From: Nocardioides ganghwensis
GTDB taxonomy: Bacteria; Actinomycetota; Actinomycetes; Propionibacteriales; Nocardioidaceae
NCBI RefSeq assembly: GCF_014779655.1
Contig: NZ_JACXYX010000002.1
Coordinates: 327,316-391,315, forward strand
Direction: 5' to 3'
DNA length: 64,000 nt
In this document: piece by piece, positions 33,566 through 44,468 of the stretch
Layout of the letters: each line of letters begins with the position of its first letter
Numbering within the stretch: position 1 is the stretch's first letter
Notes under the pieces: generated by a model
Told to the model about the DNA's origin: nothing
The model's input: only the letters and a program-made list of their open reading frames with translations
Databases searched by the model: none
Program-made: the position numbers and the translations under genes

Positions 33566-34249
33566 ATGACGACGGGGCCCCGAGCCGTACGCCGCCCGCT
33601 GGCGGCCGGTGTGCTGGCGGCCGGTCTCGCGCTGGGGTTCACCGGGTGCGCCGGCATCGGCCAGCCCGAGCCGTACGACTCGCCGGGCATCAACGGGCTG
33701 GTGGTCCCGACCCCGACCCCGTCGCCCGGCGACTTCGTCGATGTCGTGGACAACCCGTGGCTGCCCCTCGAGCCCGGAGCCCGGTGGACCTACGACGTCA
33801 CCGGCGACGGGTCCTCGAGCGGCACGATCGAGGTGGAGGTGCTCGACGGCACGGTCCCGGTCGCCGGGCTCGACGCCACCGCGGTGGAGACCACCGTCGA
33901 CCTCGGCGGCACGACGAGCGTGGAGACCGATCTCTACGCCCAGGACGAGGCGGGCAACGTCTGGCTCGTCGGGGCCGACGCGGACGGCGCCGGCTGGCGC
34001 GCGGGGGAGGGCGGTGCCGGGGCGGGCCTCGCGATGCCCGCCGACCCGCGGCTCGGCGACGGCTGGCTGACGTACGACGTCCCGGGCCTGCCCCGCGCGA
34101 GCCGGACGATCGAGGACCAGTCGGACGACATGGTCCAGACGCGCGACGAGGCCGACACCACGACTCGTCGCGTGTACGAGAAGGGTGTCGGCCTCGTGGG
34201 GTTCGAGGACCTCGACGCCGGCTGGACCGCGCAGCTGGTCCGACCGTGA
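33566..34249 (+). CDS. Putative lipoprotein (227 aa)
   Basis: Starts at MTTGPRAVRRPLAAG (the ATG 12 bp upstream is an alternative); signal peptide with lipobox FTGC (Cys about 28). After a Pro/Thr linker (VVPTPTPSPGD) comes a single beta-rich domain with YDVTGDGSSSGTIEVEVLDG and ETDLYAQDEAGNVWLVG, reminiscent of secreted proteins that display a sugar- or lipid-binding sandwich, but I cannot name the family. Tail-to-tail with the aquaporin gene, 1 bp apart. Confidence 0.72.
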   Translation: MTTGPRAVRRPLAAGVLAAGLALGFTGCAGIGQPEPYDSPGINGLVVPTPTPSPGDFVDVVDNPWLPLEPGARWTYDVTGDGSSSGTIEVEVLDGTVPVAGLDATAVETTVDLGGTTSVETDLYAQDEAGNVWLVGADADGAGWRAGEGGAGAGLAMPADPRLGDGWLTYDVPGLPRASRTIEDQSDDMVQTRDEADTTTRRVYEKGVGLVGFEDLDAGWTAQLVRP

Positions 34250-34250
34250 G

Positions 34251-35366
34251 CTAGTCCGGGCGGCGCACCTGCGTGCGGCCGTCGTCGTCGCCGTCGGGGT
34301 TGCCCCAGTGGCCGGGCGCGCTCGGGCCGGGCTGCTGCGGCTGTTGCGGCTGGTACGGCTGCTGGGGAGCGCCCCACTGGCCGGGCTGGGTCGGCTGCTG
34401 CTGCGGTGCGGGCTGCCCCCACTGGCCGGGCTGCGGCGCCGCCTGGGGCGTGGAGTAGGGGTCGGGCTGCTGCTGTGGCGGGTGCGGCGGCTGGTAGGGG
34501 TCGGGCTGGCCCCACTGCTGCTGCGGGGGAGCACCCCACGCGGCGCCGGGCTGGCCCCAGCCGCCCTGCTGGCCCTGGTTCCACTGGGCCTCGTAGGAGC
34601 CGGGGACGAACTGGTCCTTCCTCCCGCCGCTGAAGTTGAGGCCCGAGCCGGCGACCGGGGCCCCGCCCTGGCCGAAGAGGATCGGGTAGGTGAGGCCGGC
34701 GATCGCCGCGCCGAGGAGCGGTGCGACGACGAAGAGCCACAGCTGCACGATCGCGTCGGTGCCGGCGAAGACGCCGACACCGATGGAGCGGGCCGGGTTG
34801 ACCGACGTGCCGGTCAGCGGGATGGCGACGAAGTGGATCATCGCGAGGGACAGGCCGATCGCCAGCGGGCCGAGCGCGGCGTTGATCTCGTTGCGCTCGT
34901 CGGTCACCGCCAGGATGATCCAGAGGAAGACCGCCGTCAGGAGGACCTCGAGCAGCAGCGCCGCCCACCAGGCGTACCCCGAGCCCTGGTCGCCGAAGAA
35001 GTTCTGGCCCATGTTGCCCTCGGCGGTGAAGCCCTCGAAGCCGTTGCCGAGGCCGAGGAGCACCGCGCCGGCGAGGAGGCCGCCGAGGAGCTGGGCGGCC
35101 ATGTAGATGCCGACCTGGTTCCACGGCAGTCGGCCGCCGAGCACGGCGCCCAGCGTGACGGCCGGGTTGAAGTGCCCACCGGAGATGCGACCGACGGCGT
35201 AGGACATCACCACCACGGTGAGGCCGAAGGTCAGGGCGGTCGCGACGAGATCGCCGCCGCTGTAGACGGCGGCACCGCAGCCGAAGAAGACGAGCACGAA
35301 GGTGCCCAGAGTCTCTGCGGTGAACTTCTGCCCGGTGGTCGGTGTGTCTTCGACGATGTCGCTCAT
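34251..35366 (-). CDS. aqpZ: Aquaporin (MIP family) with long Pro/Gln-rich cytoplasmic tail
   Basis: Residues 1-250 are an aquaporin with six helices and two half-helices carrying the NPA motifs (FNPAVT, 67-69; VNPARS, 190-192), the second followed by Arg193 of the selectivity filter. This suggests water channel specificity of AqpZ type. Residues 250-371 form an unusual tail rich in Gln, Pro, Gly and Trp with repeated GQWGQP/GAPQQ units. MSDIVED is the start, with a GAGGGGA SD. The tail may bind partners or phase-separate; that is inference. Divergent from icd. Confidence 0.9.
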   Translation of the reverse strand: MSDIVEDTPTTGQKFTAETLGTFVLVFFGCGAAVYSGGDLVATALTFGLTVVVMSYAVGRISGGHFNPAVTLGAVLGGRLPWNQVGIYMAAQLLGGLLAGAVLLGLGNGFEGFTAEGNMGQNFFGDQGSGYAWWAALLLEVLLTAVFLWIILAVTDERNEINAALGPLAIGLSLAMIHFVAIPLTGTSVNPARSIGVGVFAGTDAIVQLWLFVVAPLLGAAIAGLTYPILFGQGGAPVAGSGLNFSGGRKDQFVPGSYEAQWNQGQQGGWGQPGAAWGAPPQQQWGQPDPYQPPHPPQQQPDPYSTPQAAPQPGQWGQPAPQQQPTQPGQWGAPQQPYQPQQPQQPGPSAPGHWGNPDGDDDGRTQVRRPD

Positions 35367-35425
35367 CGCGAGTCCCCTCAGTGAGTCAGGTCGGCCGTAC
35401 CCCTCGTAGGCCACGGTGAGCCTAG

Positions 35426-37756
<2,331 letters not shown>

Positions 37757-37779
37757 GCGAGGACCGGGCGCCGACGGCG

Positions 37780-38466
37780 ATGGTCACGGGGGAGCAGGGG
37801 TTGCCGCGGGCGCCCCTGCTCTCCTCGCTCTCCCTGGTGGTCGGCAACCTGCTGCCGATCTGGGCGGTGTGGGCCGGCCACATGTCGGTGGGCGACGTCT
37901 TCGTCGTCTACTGGATCGAGAACCTCGCCTACTGGGCGATCACGATCGTCAAGGTGCGCACCGCCCGCGGCGAGCGCGGGCCCGGCTCGGCGCGGATGAC
38001 ACTCAACGGCCGGCCCGTCGACGCGTCGGACTCGGGCTCGCTGGCGTTCTTCTTCGCCCTCCACTACGGCATCTTCACCTTCGTCCACGGGGTCTTCGCC
38101 TTCGTGATGGCGTTCCTCGCCGGCGGTGACCTCCACCCCGGCGCCTGGCTGCTCGCCGGCGTGGCCCTCGGCCTGAGCCACCTCGGGTCGTTGTGGTTGA
38201 ACTGGTTCGACGGCGGCGAGCGCTGGCGGGTGTCGGCCTCCACCGCGATGTGGCAGCCCTACCCTCGGATGCTCGTGCTCCACGTCGGCATCATCGTGGG
38301 CTTCGGGCTGGCGATGCGCTCGGTCGGTGCCTCGGACGCCCCCAGCGGGCTCGAGGAGCTGGCGCCGGTGCTGCTCCTGCTCGGGCTCAAGACCGTGGTC
38401 GACCTCGCCCTGCACCTGTGGGAGCGCCGACGGGCACGGTCGCTGCCGGCGGTCGAGGCGGCGTGA
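37780..38466 (+). CDS. Membrane protein, DUF6498-like
   Basis: A 228-residue protein with about six hydrophobic helices. The N-terminal part (GDVFVVYWIENLAYWAITIVKVRTA) has the aromatic YWxEN motif that I associate with DUF6498. The middle helix HYGIFTFVHGVFAFVMAFL contains histidines, and LNWFDGGERWR lies in a loop. Basic C-terminal tail. Starts 23 bp after icd and may be read through from it. Function unknown. Confidence 0.65.
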   Translation: MVTGEQGLPRAPLLSSLSLVVGNLLPIWAVWAGHMSVGDVFVVYWIENLAYWAITIVKVRTARGERGPGSARMTLNGRPVDASDSGSLAFFFALHYGIFTFVHGVFAFVMAFLAGGDLHPGAWLLAGVALGLSHLGSLWLNWFDGGERWRVSASTAMWQPYPRMLVLHVGIIVGFGLAMRSVGASDAPSGLEELAPVLLLLGLKTVVDLALHLWERRRARSLPAVEAA

Positions 38467-38539
38467 TCCCGGCCACGAACCACCCCGACGCGCCGTGGCG
38501 GGGGAACAAAACCTCCGTCGCGCCCTCTTGCGCCAGGTG

Positions 38540-39784
38540 ATGACGACGACCACCGAGACCACTGCCCTGCCCGACCACCCCTCGTCGCGCGACCTCGACG
38601 TCCCGTCGGTGACCGCGCGCCACTTCGGCCTCGCGGTGCTCGCGCTGGCGATGGGCGGCTTCGCGATCGGCACCACCGAGTTCGTCACGATGGGCCTGCT
38701 GCCCCAGATCGCCGGCGGTGTCGACGTCTCGATCCCGACCGGCGGCCACGTCATCTCGGCGTACGCCGTCGGGGTGGTCGTGGGCGCACCGGTGCTCGCC
38801 TTCCTGGGCGCGCGGCTCCCGCGGCGGGCGCTGCTGGTGGCGCTGATGGCGGCCTTCGCGGTCGGCAACGGGGTGAGCGCGCTCGCCACCTCGTACGAGC
38901 AGCTGATGGTCGCCCGTTTCGCCGCGGGCCTGCCGCACGGCGCCTACTTCGGCGTCGCCTCGCTGGTCGCGGCCAGCATGGCGCGGCCCTCGCGCAAGGG
39001 CCGCGCGGTCTCGCTGGTCATGCTCGGGCTGTCCGTCGCCAACGTGCTCGGCGTCCCGGCCGCCACGGTCCTCGGCCAGGAGCTGGGGTGGCGTGCCGCG
39101 TTCTGGGCGGCCGCCGGTCTCGCGCTGCTCACGCTCGCGCTGGTCGTCTGGTTCGTGCCGTCCGTGCCCGGCGACGCCGCGGCGAGCGGGCGCCGCGAGC
39201 TCTCCGCCTTCAAGGTCCCGCAGGTCTGGCTCACGCTGCTCGCCGGTGCCGTCGGCTTCGGCGGCATGTTCGCCGTCTACACCTACATCGCTCCCGTCGT
39301 CACCGACGTCGCCGGGCTGGGGGAGCGGTCGGTGCCGGTCTACCTCCTGTCCTTCGGCCTCGGCATGGTCGCCGGCACCTGGCTGGCCGGGATCATGGCC
39401 GACTGGTCGATCTTCCGCTCGCTGATCATCGGCGGTGTCGGCATGGCCGCCACGATGCTGGCGTTCTGGCTCACTGCGCCCTACGGATGGGCCGCGCTGC
39501 CGGTCGTCTTCCTGATCACCACCCTCGGCTCGGTGCTGGTCGTGAACCTCCAGCTGCGGCTGATGGACGTCGCCGGTGACGCCCAGACCCTCGGCGCGGC
39601 GATGAACCACGCCTCGCTCAACATCGCCAACGCGCTCGGCGCCTGGCTCGGCGGCCTGGTCATCGCAGCCGGGTGGGGCCTGCGAGCTCCCGCCCTCGTC
39701 GGCCTCGTCCTGTCGATCGCCGGGGTGGGGATCCTGCTGCTGTCGGCCGCGCTGCACGTGCGCGGCCGGGACGTACGTGCCTGA
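38540..39784 (+). CDS. MFS transporter, AraJ/drug-efflux type
   Basis: A 414-residue major facilitator with 12 helices. The first helix bears GGFAIGTTEFVTMGLLPQIAGGV, typical of the DHA1 sugar/drug efflux group (AraJ, SotB, YdhP-like). The helix 2-3 loop has GARLPRRALL, motif A of the superfamily; helix 5 has GVPAATVLGQ. The ATG is preceded by CCAGGTG; a GTG 3 bp earlier is possible. Substrate unknown. Confidence 0.88.
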   Translation: MTTTTETTALPDHPSSRDLDVPSVTARHFGLAVLALAMGGFAIGTTEFVTMGLLPQIAGGVDVSIPTGGHVISAYAVGVVVGAPVLAFLGARLPRRALLVALMAAFAVGNGVSALATSYEQLMVARFAAGLPHGAYFGVASLVAASMARPSRKGRAVSLVMLGLSVANVLGVPAATVLGQELGWRAAFWAAAGLALLTLALVVWFVPSVPGDAAASGRRELSAFKVPQVWLTLLAGAVGFGGMFAVYTYIAPVVTDVAGLGERSVPVYLLSFGLGMVAGTWLAGIMADWSIFRSLIIGGVGMAATMLAFWLTAPYGWAALPVVFLITTLGSVLVVNLQLRLMDVAGDAQTLGAAMNHASLNIANALGAWLGGLVIAAGWGLRAPALVGLVLSIAGVGILLLSAALHVRGRDVRA

Positions 39785-39874
39785 TCACCCCCCGAACGGC
39801 TGTGTTCGTGTTGCACGGAGTTAACACAGGCGGAACTCCTGCGTTGCACACGTTTGTAACGATCAAATCCGCGG

Positions 39875-39891
39875 GGGTGGATCAGCCACCC
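39875..39891. terminator. Hairpin between MFS gene and 52-residue gene
   Basis: GGGTGG-ATCAG-CCACCC lies between the MFS stop and the SD of the small gene. It could terminate the MFS transcript or structure the leader of the small gene. Confidence 0.3.
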
Positions 39892-39914
39892 GGAATCCTT
39901 GCGGAGGGTGAGTC

Positions 39915-40073
39915 ATGGAAGACGACAAGATCGCGCGCGAGATGGAGCGCCGCCGACAGCTGGCCGACCGCAACGTCGGCGCCGTGGTGAACCTGCTGCA
40001 GCGCCGTCAGGAGCTGCGGGGGATCTACCCGGCGGCCGACCTGGTCGCCGAGAACGTCGGCTGGGTCGTCTGA
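39915..40073 (+). CDS. 52-residue conserved-looking small protein
   Basis: ATG with a strong SD (GGAGGGTGAG) begins a charged helical N-terminus (EDDKIAREMERRRQLADR) followed by NVGAVVNLLQRRQELRGIY and a hydrophobic end (DLVAENVGWVV). It has no membrane helix and no cysteine. The leader upstream (39785-39914) is AT-richer than its surroundings and contains two GTTGCAC repeats 35 bp apart, so the gene seems to have its own regulated promoter. Possibly a small regulator or partner protein; family not recognised. Confidence 0.6.
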   Translation: MEDDKIAREMERRRQLADRNVGAVVNLLQRRQELRGIYPAADLVAENVGWVV

Positions 40074-40124
40074 GGCAGTCGCTGCGAACCCCCGCCCCGG
40101 GGGGCGGGACGGGGGTCGCGGCGG

Positions 40125-41408
40125 TCAGATCAGCCAGCAGTTGCTGAGCTGCGGGATCCCGGCGAACCGGGCCTCGAAGAACGGCAGCGACTCGGCGACG
40201 TGAGGCACGAGGCCGCCGACGTGGAGCGGCGCCACGTTGGTGGACAGCCGCACGTTGGCGCCCTTGCCGCACCACGACCTCGCCATCTGCTTGCCGACGG
40301 CGTAGGGGATCACGTCGTCGAGCGCGGAGTGGGTGACGAGCACCGGGACGGTCGGCTTGATGGTGCCGATGCGCTGCGCCTCCACGATCGACCTGAACGG
40401 CTCGGCGGCCATCAGCGTCGACATCGGCTGGCCGTTGTAGCTCAGCGTCGACGACTTCACGAAGGCGTTGTTGAGCAGGTCGAAGACGCACTCGGTCTCG
40501 ACGCGGTCGCTGGTCGCACGCCCGGTCGCGTTGAGGTACGGCGTGAGGTCGACGTCGTAGCTGGCCGCGAGCCCGCGCAGGGCGAAGAAGGCGAACGAGG
40601 AGTAGAGCCCGCCGTCGAGGTTCGTGGCCACCTTGGTGAGGTCGGCGGGCACGGCTCCGACGACGGCGCCCTTGACCCGGAGGTCGGGGGCGTACGTCGA
40701 GGCCAGCTCCACCGCCGCCGCGGCCGCGCCGCCGCCCTGCGAGTAGCCCATCAGGCCGACGGGACTCGTCGTGCTGAGCCCGGTGCCGGAGAGCCGTTGT
40801 GCGGCGCGTACGACGTCGAGCGTGGCGCGGCCCTGCGACACGCGGTCCATGTAGGTGTGGATGCCGACGGTGCCGAGGCCCTCGTAGTCGGGCATCGCCA
40901 CGGCGTAGCCGCGCAGCAGCAGCGCCTCGATCCCGATGCCCTCGTACTCGATGCCCTCGGAGAACTGGCGCGACGGTGCGCACCGGTCGGCCATCCCCTG
41001 GGTGCCGGGGGAGTAGCCGATGACGGGGCGGGAGCCGAGCCCGATCCAGGGGGCGTTGGGGACCAGGACGGTGCCGGAGACCGCGATGGCCTTCCCGGAA
41101 CGGTTGGTGGTCTTGTAGAGGACGCGCTGGGCGTTGCGGACCAGGCTGGTGGCGTCGAGCGGGTCGAGCAGGAAGGTCATCTTCTCGCTGCGGATGAGCG
41201 TGCCATTGGCGCTGGGCAGGGTGGCGGGAGTCTCGTAGAACGCCGGCCGGGGCGGCTCGTCGACGGCGGCCTGCGCCGGCGACGTGCTGATCGCCACGAG
41301 GGCGAGCGTGGTGGTGAGTGCGGTGGTGAGCAGGGTGGAGACTGACGCGATCGCGCGTGCCGACAGACCCCGAGTGCGTGTCCGACGACGTGATGGTGCA
41401 GGTGCCAT
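40125..41408 (-). CDS. Secreted lipase, LipA/PF03583 family
   Basis: A 427-residue exported alpha/beta hydrolase. Signal peptide 1-47 with AQA cleavage site. Nucleophile elbow GYSQGG near residue 221, acid in HSALDDVIPY, and the C-terminal His in PLHVGG or LVPHV. The fold matches Candida antarctica lipase A-like bacterial secretory lipases that split triacylglycerols or esters. The RBS AGGAGG is strong. The upstream region (41409-41579) contains two CRP-like boxes, suggesting carbon-source control. Confidence 0.88.
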   Translation of the reverse strand: MAPAPSRRRTRTRGLSARAIASVSTLLTTALTTTLALVAISTSPAQAAVDEPPRPAFYETPATLPSANGTLIRSEKMTFLLDPLDATSLVRNAQRVLYKTTNRSGKAIAVSGTVLVPNAPWIGLGSRPVIGYSPGTQGMADRCAPSRQFSEGIEYEGIGIEALLLRGYAVAMPDYEGLGTVGIHTYMDRVSQGRATLDVVRAAQRLSGTGLSTTSPVGLMGYSQGGGAAAAAVELASTYAPDLRVKGAVVGAVPADLTKVATNLDGGLYSSFAFFALRGLAASYDVDLTPYLNATGRATSDRVETECVFDLLNNAFVKSSTLSYNGQPMSTLMAAEPFRSIVEAQRIGTIKPTVPVLVTHSALDDVIPYAVGKQMARSWCGKGANVRLSTNVAPLHVGGLVPHVAESLPFFEARFAGIPQLSNCWLI

Positions 41409-41458
41409 GGTGGCTTCCCTCCTGGGCCGGACCGCCCGGCCGACTCCGGAAACCTACT

Positions 41459-41474
41459 GGTGAGTCACATCACA
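41459..41474. promoter_or_regulatory. CRP/GlxR-like site (degenerate)
   Basis: GGTGAGTCACATCACA matches TGTGA-N6-TCACA with one mismatch. Centred 23 bp from the second site, between lipase (minus) and trpS (plus). Confidence 0.45.
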
Positions 41475-41481
41475 CTGGCAA

Positions 41482-41497
41482 TGTGACGTCGGTCACA
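41482..41497. promoter_or_regulatory. CRP/GlxR-like site (perfect arms)
   Basis: TGTGACGTCGGTCACA matches the cAMP-receptor consensus TGTGA-N6-TCACA perfectly and has 6-bp symmetric arms. It lies 74-89 bp upstream of the lipase ATG and about 83 bp before trpS. Confidence 0.65.
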
Positions 41498-41579
41498 AGT
41501 CGGCACCACGTCGAGCGTCCGTGCGTACGGGCGTGGGACCACGCGCCGACGTGTCCGTGGGCGGTGAGAGACTGGCGCC

Positions 41580-42599
41580 ATGTCGACCTCACCCGTCTCG
41601 CGCCCGCGGGTCCTGTCCGGGATCCAGCCGACAGCGGACTCGTTCCACCTCGGGAACTACCTCGGTGCGCTGCGGCAGTGGGTCGCGCTGCAGGAGGACT
41701 TCGAGCCCTTCTACTTCATCGCCGACCTGCACGCGATCACGGTCGAGCAGGACCCCAAGGTGCTCCGCGAGCGCACCCTCGTCTCGGCCGCGCAGCTCGT
41801 CGCGGCCGGCGTCGACCCGGCGCGCGCCACGATCTTCGTGCAGAGCCAGGTGCCGGCGCACACCCAGGCCGGCTGGGTCCTGCAGTGCCTGACCGGCTTC
41901 GGCGAGGCCCGGCGGATGACCCAGTTCAAGGACAAGTCCGCCAAGGGCGGTGAGGGCGCCGCCAGCGTCGGCCTGTTCACCTACCCGATCCTCCAAGCGG
42001 CGGACATCCTGCTCTACCGCCCCCAGTACGTCCCGGTCGGCGAGGACCAGCGCCAGCACCTCGAGCTGACCCGCGACCTCGCGAACCGCTTCAACCACCG
42101 CTACAAGAAGACCTTCCGGCCGCCCGAGCCCTACATCCTCGAGTCCACGGCGAAGATCTACGACCTCCAGATCCCCCAGAAGCAGATGTCGAAGTCGATC
42201 GGCGGCCAGGGCTGCGTGTGGGTCCTCGACGACCCCAAGGTGCTGACCAAGAAGTTCCGCTCGGCGGTCACCGACTCGGAGACCGAGATCCGCTTCGACC
42301 GCGAGAACAAGCCCGGGGTCAGCAACCTGCTGTCGATCCACTCCGCGCTCTCCGGGGAGAAGGTCGAGGCGCTGGAGTCCGCCTTCGAGGGCCGCGGCTA
42401 CGGCGACCTGAAGTCCGAGGTGGCCGACGTCGTCCTCGAGACGCTGACGCCGCTGCGCGAGCGCACCCGGGAGCTCCTCGAGGACCGTGCGGAGCTCGAG
42501 CGCATCCTCCGTGAGGGCGCCGGGCGTGCGGGTGCGGTGGCCGAGTCGACGCTGCGCGACGTCTACGACCGAGTCGGCTTCCTGCCCGCGACTCGCTAG
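41580..42599 (+). CDS. trpS: Tryptophanyl-tRNA synthetase
   Basis: A 339-residue class I synthetase charging tRNA(Trp). Begins [24 protein letters not shown], where HLGN is the HIGH motif; the second signature QMSKS (202-206) is the KMSKS loop. [19 protein letters not shown] is the tryptophan/dimer signature. No SD; GAGACT stands 6 nt before the ATG, a possible leaderless arrangement. The following 2H phosphoesterase and YihY genes keep this order in many actinobacteria. Confidence 0.97.
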   Translation: MSTSPVSRPRVLSGIQPTADSFHLGNYLGALRQWVALQEDFEPFYFIADLHAITVEQDPKVLRERTLVSAAQLVAAGVDPARATIFVQSQVPAHTQAGWVLQCLTGFGEARRMTQFKDKSAKGGEGAASVGLFTYPILQAADILLYRPQYVPVGEDQRQHLELTRDLANRFNHRYKKTFRPPEPYILESTAKIYDLQIPQKQMSKSIGGQGCVWVLDDPKVLTKKFRSAVTDSETEIRFDRENKPGVSNLLSIHSALSGEKVEALESAFEGRGYGDLKSEVADVVLETLTPLRERTRELLEDRAELERILREGAGRAGAVAESTLRDVYDRVGFLPATR

Positions 42600-42602
42600 G
42601 GT
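42597..42602 (+). promoter_or_regulatory. -10 element TAGGGT for leaderless 2H-protein mRNA
   Basis: TAGGGT overlaps the trpS stop codon and is followed by 6 nt and GTG. Confidence 0.4.
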
Positions 42603-42608
42603 CGAGTG

Positions 42609-43118
42609 GTGCCCACCATCGGAGTAGCCATCGCCATCCCCGAGCCCTGGGCGAGCGAGCTCCAGGACTACCGCACGAGCGTCGGCGACACCACCGCGAC
42701 GCAGATCCCGACGCACATCACGCTGATCCCGCCCGCCGAGGTGGCCGAGGAGGAGCTGCCCGCGGTGAGCGAGCACCTCGCCGGCGTCGCGGCCACGATC
42801 GAGCCGTTCGACATCCACCTGCGCGGCACCGGCACCTTCCGGCCGGTGTCACCCGTCGTGTTCGTGACGGTGGCCGAGGGGATCTCCGGGTGCGAGGTGC
42901 TCGCCGACGCCGTACGCCGGGGCCCACTGGCGGTGGAGCTGCACTACCCCTACCACCCGCACGTCACGATCGCGCACCACCTCGACGACCCGACCCTCGA
43001 CCGGGCGTTCGACGAGCTGGCCACCTTCGAGTGCCGCTTCGCCGTCGACGCGTTCAGCCTCTACGTCCACGACAGCGACGCCGGCTGGCAGCCGACGCAC
43101 GAGTACGGGCTGGGCTGA
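42609..43118 (+). CDS. 2'-5' RNA ligase / 2H phosphoesterase family protein
   Basis: 169 residues with the two HxT motifs of the 2H superfamily: HITL (His36, Thr38) and HVTI (His118, Thr120), which form the catalytic pair for 2',3'-cyclic phosphodiester chemistry on RNA or nucleotides. Start GTG at 42609 lies 6 nt after TAGGGT; an adjacent GTG at 42606 is the alternative. Sits between trpS and yihY with gaps of 9 and 1 bp. The biological substrate is not known. Confidence 0.85.
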   Translation: MPTIGVAIAIPEPWASELQDYRTSVGDTTATQIPTHITLIPPAEVAEEELPAVSEHLAGVAATIEPFDIHLRGTGTFRPVSPVVFVTVAEGISGCEVLADAVRRGPLAVELHYPYHPHVTIAHHLDDPTLDRAFDELATFECRFAVDAFSLYVHDSDAGWQPTHEYGLG

Positions 43119-43119
43119 G

Positions 43120-44184
43120 ATGTCCTTCGTCTCGGGCCTGAAGGACCGCGTCGAGCGCGTGCGCGAGCGGCGCCCGCTCGTCGACCACGTCGTGCGCACG
43201 GTCGAGCACTACGGCACCGTCAAGGGCAGCGCCCTGGCCGCCGCGGTGACCTACTTCGCCTTCCTCTCCTTCTTCCCGATCCTGGCGCTGTCCTTCGCGG
43301 TCATCGGGTTCGTCGCGCGGGCCTACCCGGACGCCGACGACGACCTCGTCACGGCCATCAGCGACGTGCTGCCCGGCATCATCGGCAACGACGAGGGCGA
43401 GCTGCCCCTGTCGACGTTCCAGGACAACGCGCCGGGCCTCCTCAGCGTCGGCATCCTGCTCGCCCTCTACTCCGGCCTCGGCTGGCTCTCGGGCATGCGT
43501 ACGGCGCTGGTGGCCGTCTTCGAGGAGCCCGAGCGCGAGCAGCCCAGCTTCGTGGTGGGCAAGCTGCGCGACCTGCTCGCCCTGCTCACCCTCGGCTCGG
43601 TGCTCGTCGTCAGCGTGGCCGTCTCCGGCGTCGCGACCAAGGTCGCCACGCCCGTCCTCGAGCTCGTCGGGCTCGGCGCCGGAGCGAAGCCGCTGCTGTG
43701 GGTCTTCGCCCTGGTGCTCGGCCTGGCGGCCAGCGCGCTGCTGTTCTTCGCCTTCTTCAAGCTCCTCGCCACCCCCGACGTACCGACTCGGTCCCTGTGG
43801 TCGGGCGCGGTGCTCGGCGCCGTGCTGTTCGAGCTGCTCAAGCAGCTGTCCACGGTCCTGCTCCAGGGCACCCGCGAGCAGCCTGCCGTGCAGGCCTTCG
43901 GGATCGCGTTGATCCTGCTCGTGTGGATCAACTACTTCTCGCGGGTCGTCGTCCTGGCCGCCTGCTGGGCGCACACCTCGCCAGAGGCCCGCGCGATCCG
44001 CGACGCCCGCCTGGTCGCCGACCAGATGCCCGAGGGCCCGCGGATCGACCTCGCCGCGGCGAGCGCCGGCGTACGGCCCGCTGGCGCTGACGGCGCTGGG
44101 GTGACCACCTCGCCGAAGGCCGCCTTCGCCGCCGGCGCTGCCTCCATGCTCGGCCTCGTCGCGCTCGTACGCCGCCGCCGCTGA
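43120..44184 (+). CDS. YihY/BrkB-family membrane protein
   Basis: A 354-residue integral membrane protein with six main helices. The first region AAAVTYFAFLSFFPILALSFAVIGF and later YSGLGWLSGMRTALVAVFEEP and FGIALILLVWINYFSRVVVLAACWAH are typical YihY segments. A cytoplasmic tail ends in a hydrophobic helix and RRRR. Function of the family unresolved (not RNase BN as once named). Start 1 bp after the previous stop. Confidence 0.92.
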   Translation: MSFVSGLKDRVERVRERRPLVDHVVRTVEHYGTVKGSALAAAVTYFAFLSFFPILALSFAVIGFVARAYPDADDDLVTAISDVLPGIIGNDEGELPLSTFQDNAPGLLSVGILLALYSGLGWLSGMRTALVAVFEEPEREQPSFVVGKLRDLLALLTLGSVLVVSVAVSGVATKVATPVLELVGLGAGAKPLLWVFALVLGLAASALLFFAFFKLLATPDVPTRSLWSGAVLGAVLFELLKQLSTVLLQGTREQPAVQAFGIALILLVWINYFSRVVVLAACWAHTSPEARAIRDARLVADQMPEGPRIDLAAASAGVRPAGADGAGVTTSPKAAFAAGAASMLGLVALVRRRR

Positions 44185-44197
44185 CCGGCCGCCTGTG

Positions 44198-44331
44198 AGC
44201 GGTGAGTGAGCCACATTTCACCGCCCCCAGATGTGGCTGTGCCACCGCTTCCAGGCGCGTCGTGTGTGTCGCCTGTTCGGGCGGTGGCTGAGCCACATGT
44301 GCCGGCCCGCGAATGTGGGTGGCGCACCGTC
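44198..44331. repeat. Pair 1 of 52-bp nested palindromes (left flank)
   Basis: Two palindromic elements, 44198-44249 and 44280-44331, 30 bp apart (82-bp pitch). Each has the layout 7-4-8-14-8-4-7: outer arms AGCGGTG/CACCGCT, inner arms AGCCACAT/ATGTGGCT, 4-nt internal loops and a 14-nt terminal loop. The first element has perfect arms; the second differs at outer position 1 (G), ATGTGGGT and CACCGTC. The pair begins 14 bp after the yihY-like stop. A second pair with identical geometry follows the next gene. Confidence 0.92.
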
Positions 44332-44468
44332 CGTGGGCGGGCCCTGTTGTGACTCGACTGGCGGAGTCGCAGGCCACCGATCATCCACAGCGGGCGTGGT
44401 GGCGCGCGTTTCCACAAGCCGGCCGTCGGAGGCGCGCGCGAGCGCCTCTGGAGTGGCGCGATGGAGCC

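Noticed and set aside
39793..39808. CGAAC-GGCTGT-GTTCG as a second LexA box
   Set aside because: The spacer between GAAC and GTTC is 6 nt, not the required 4, so it does not fit the SOS consensus.
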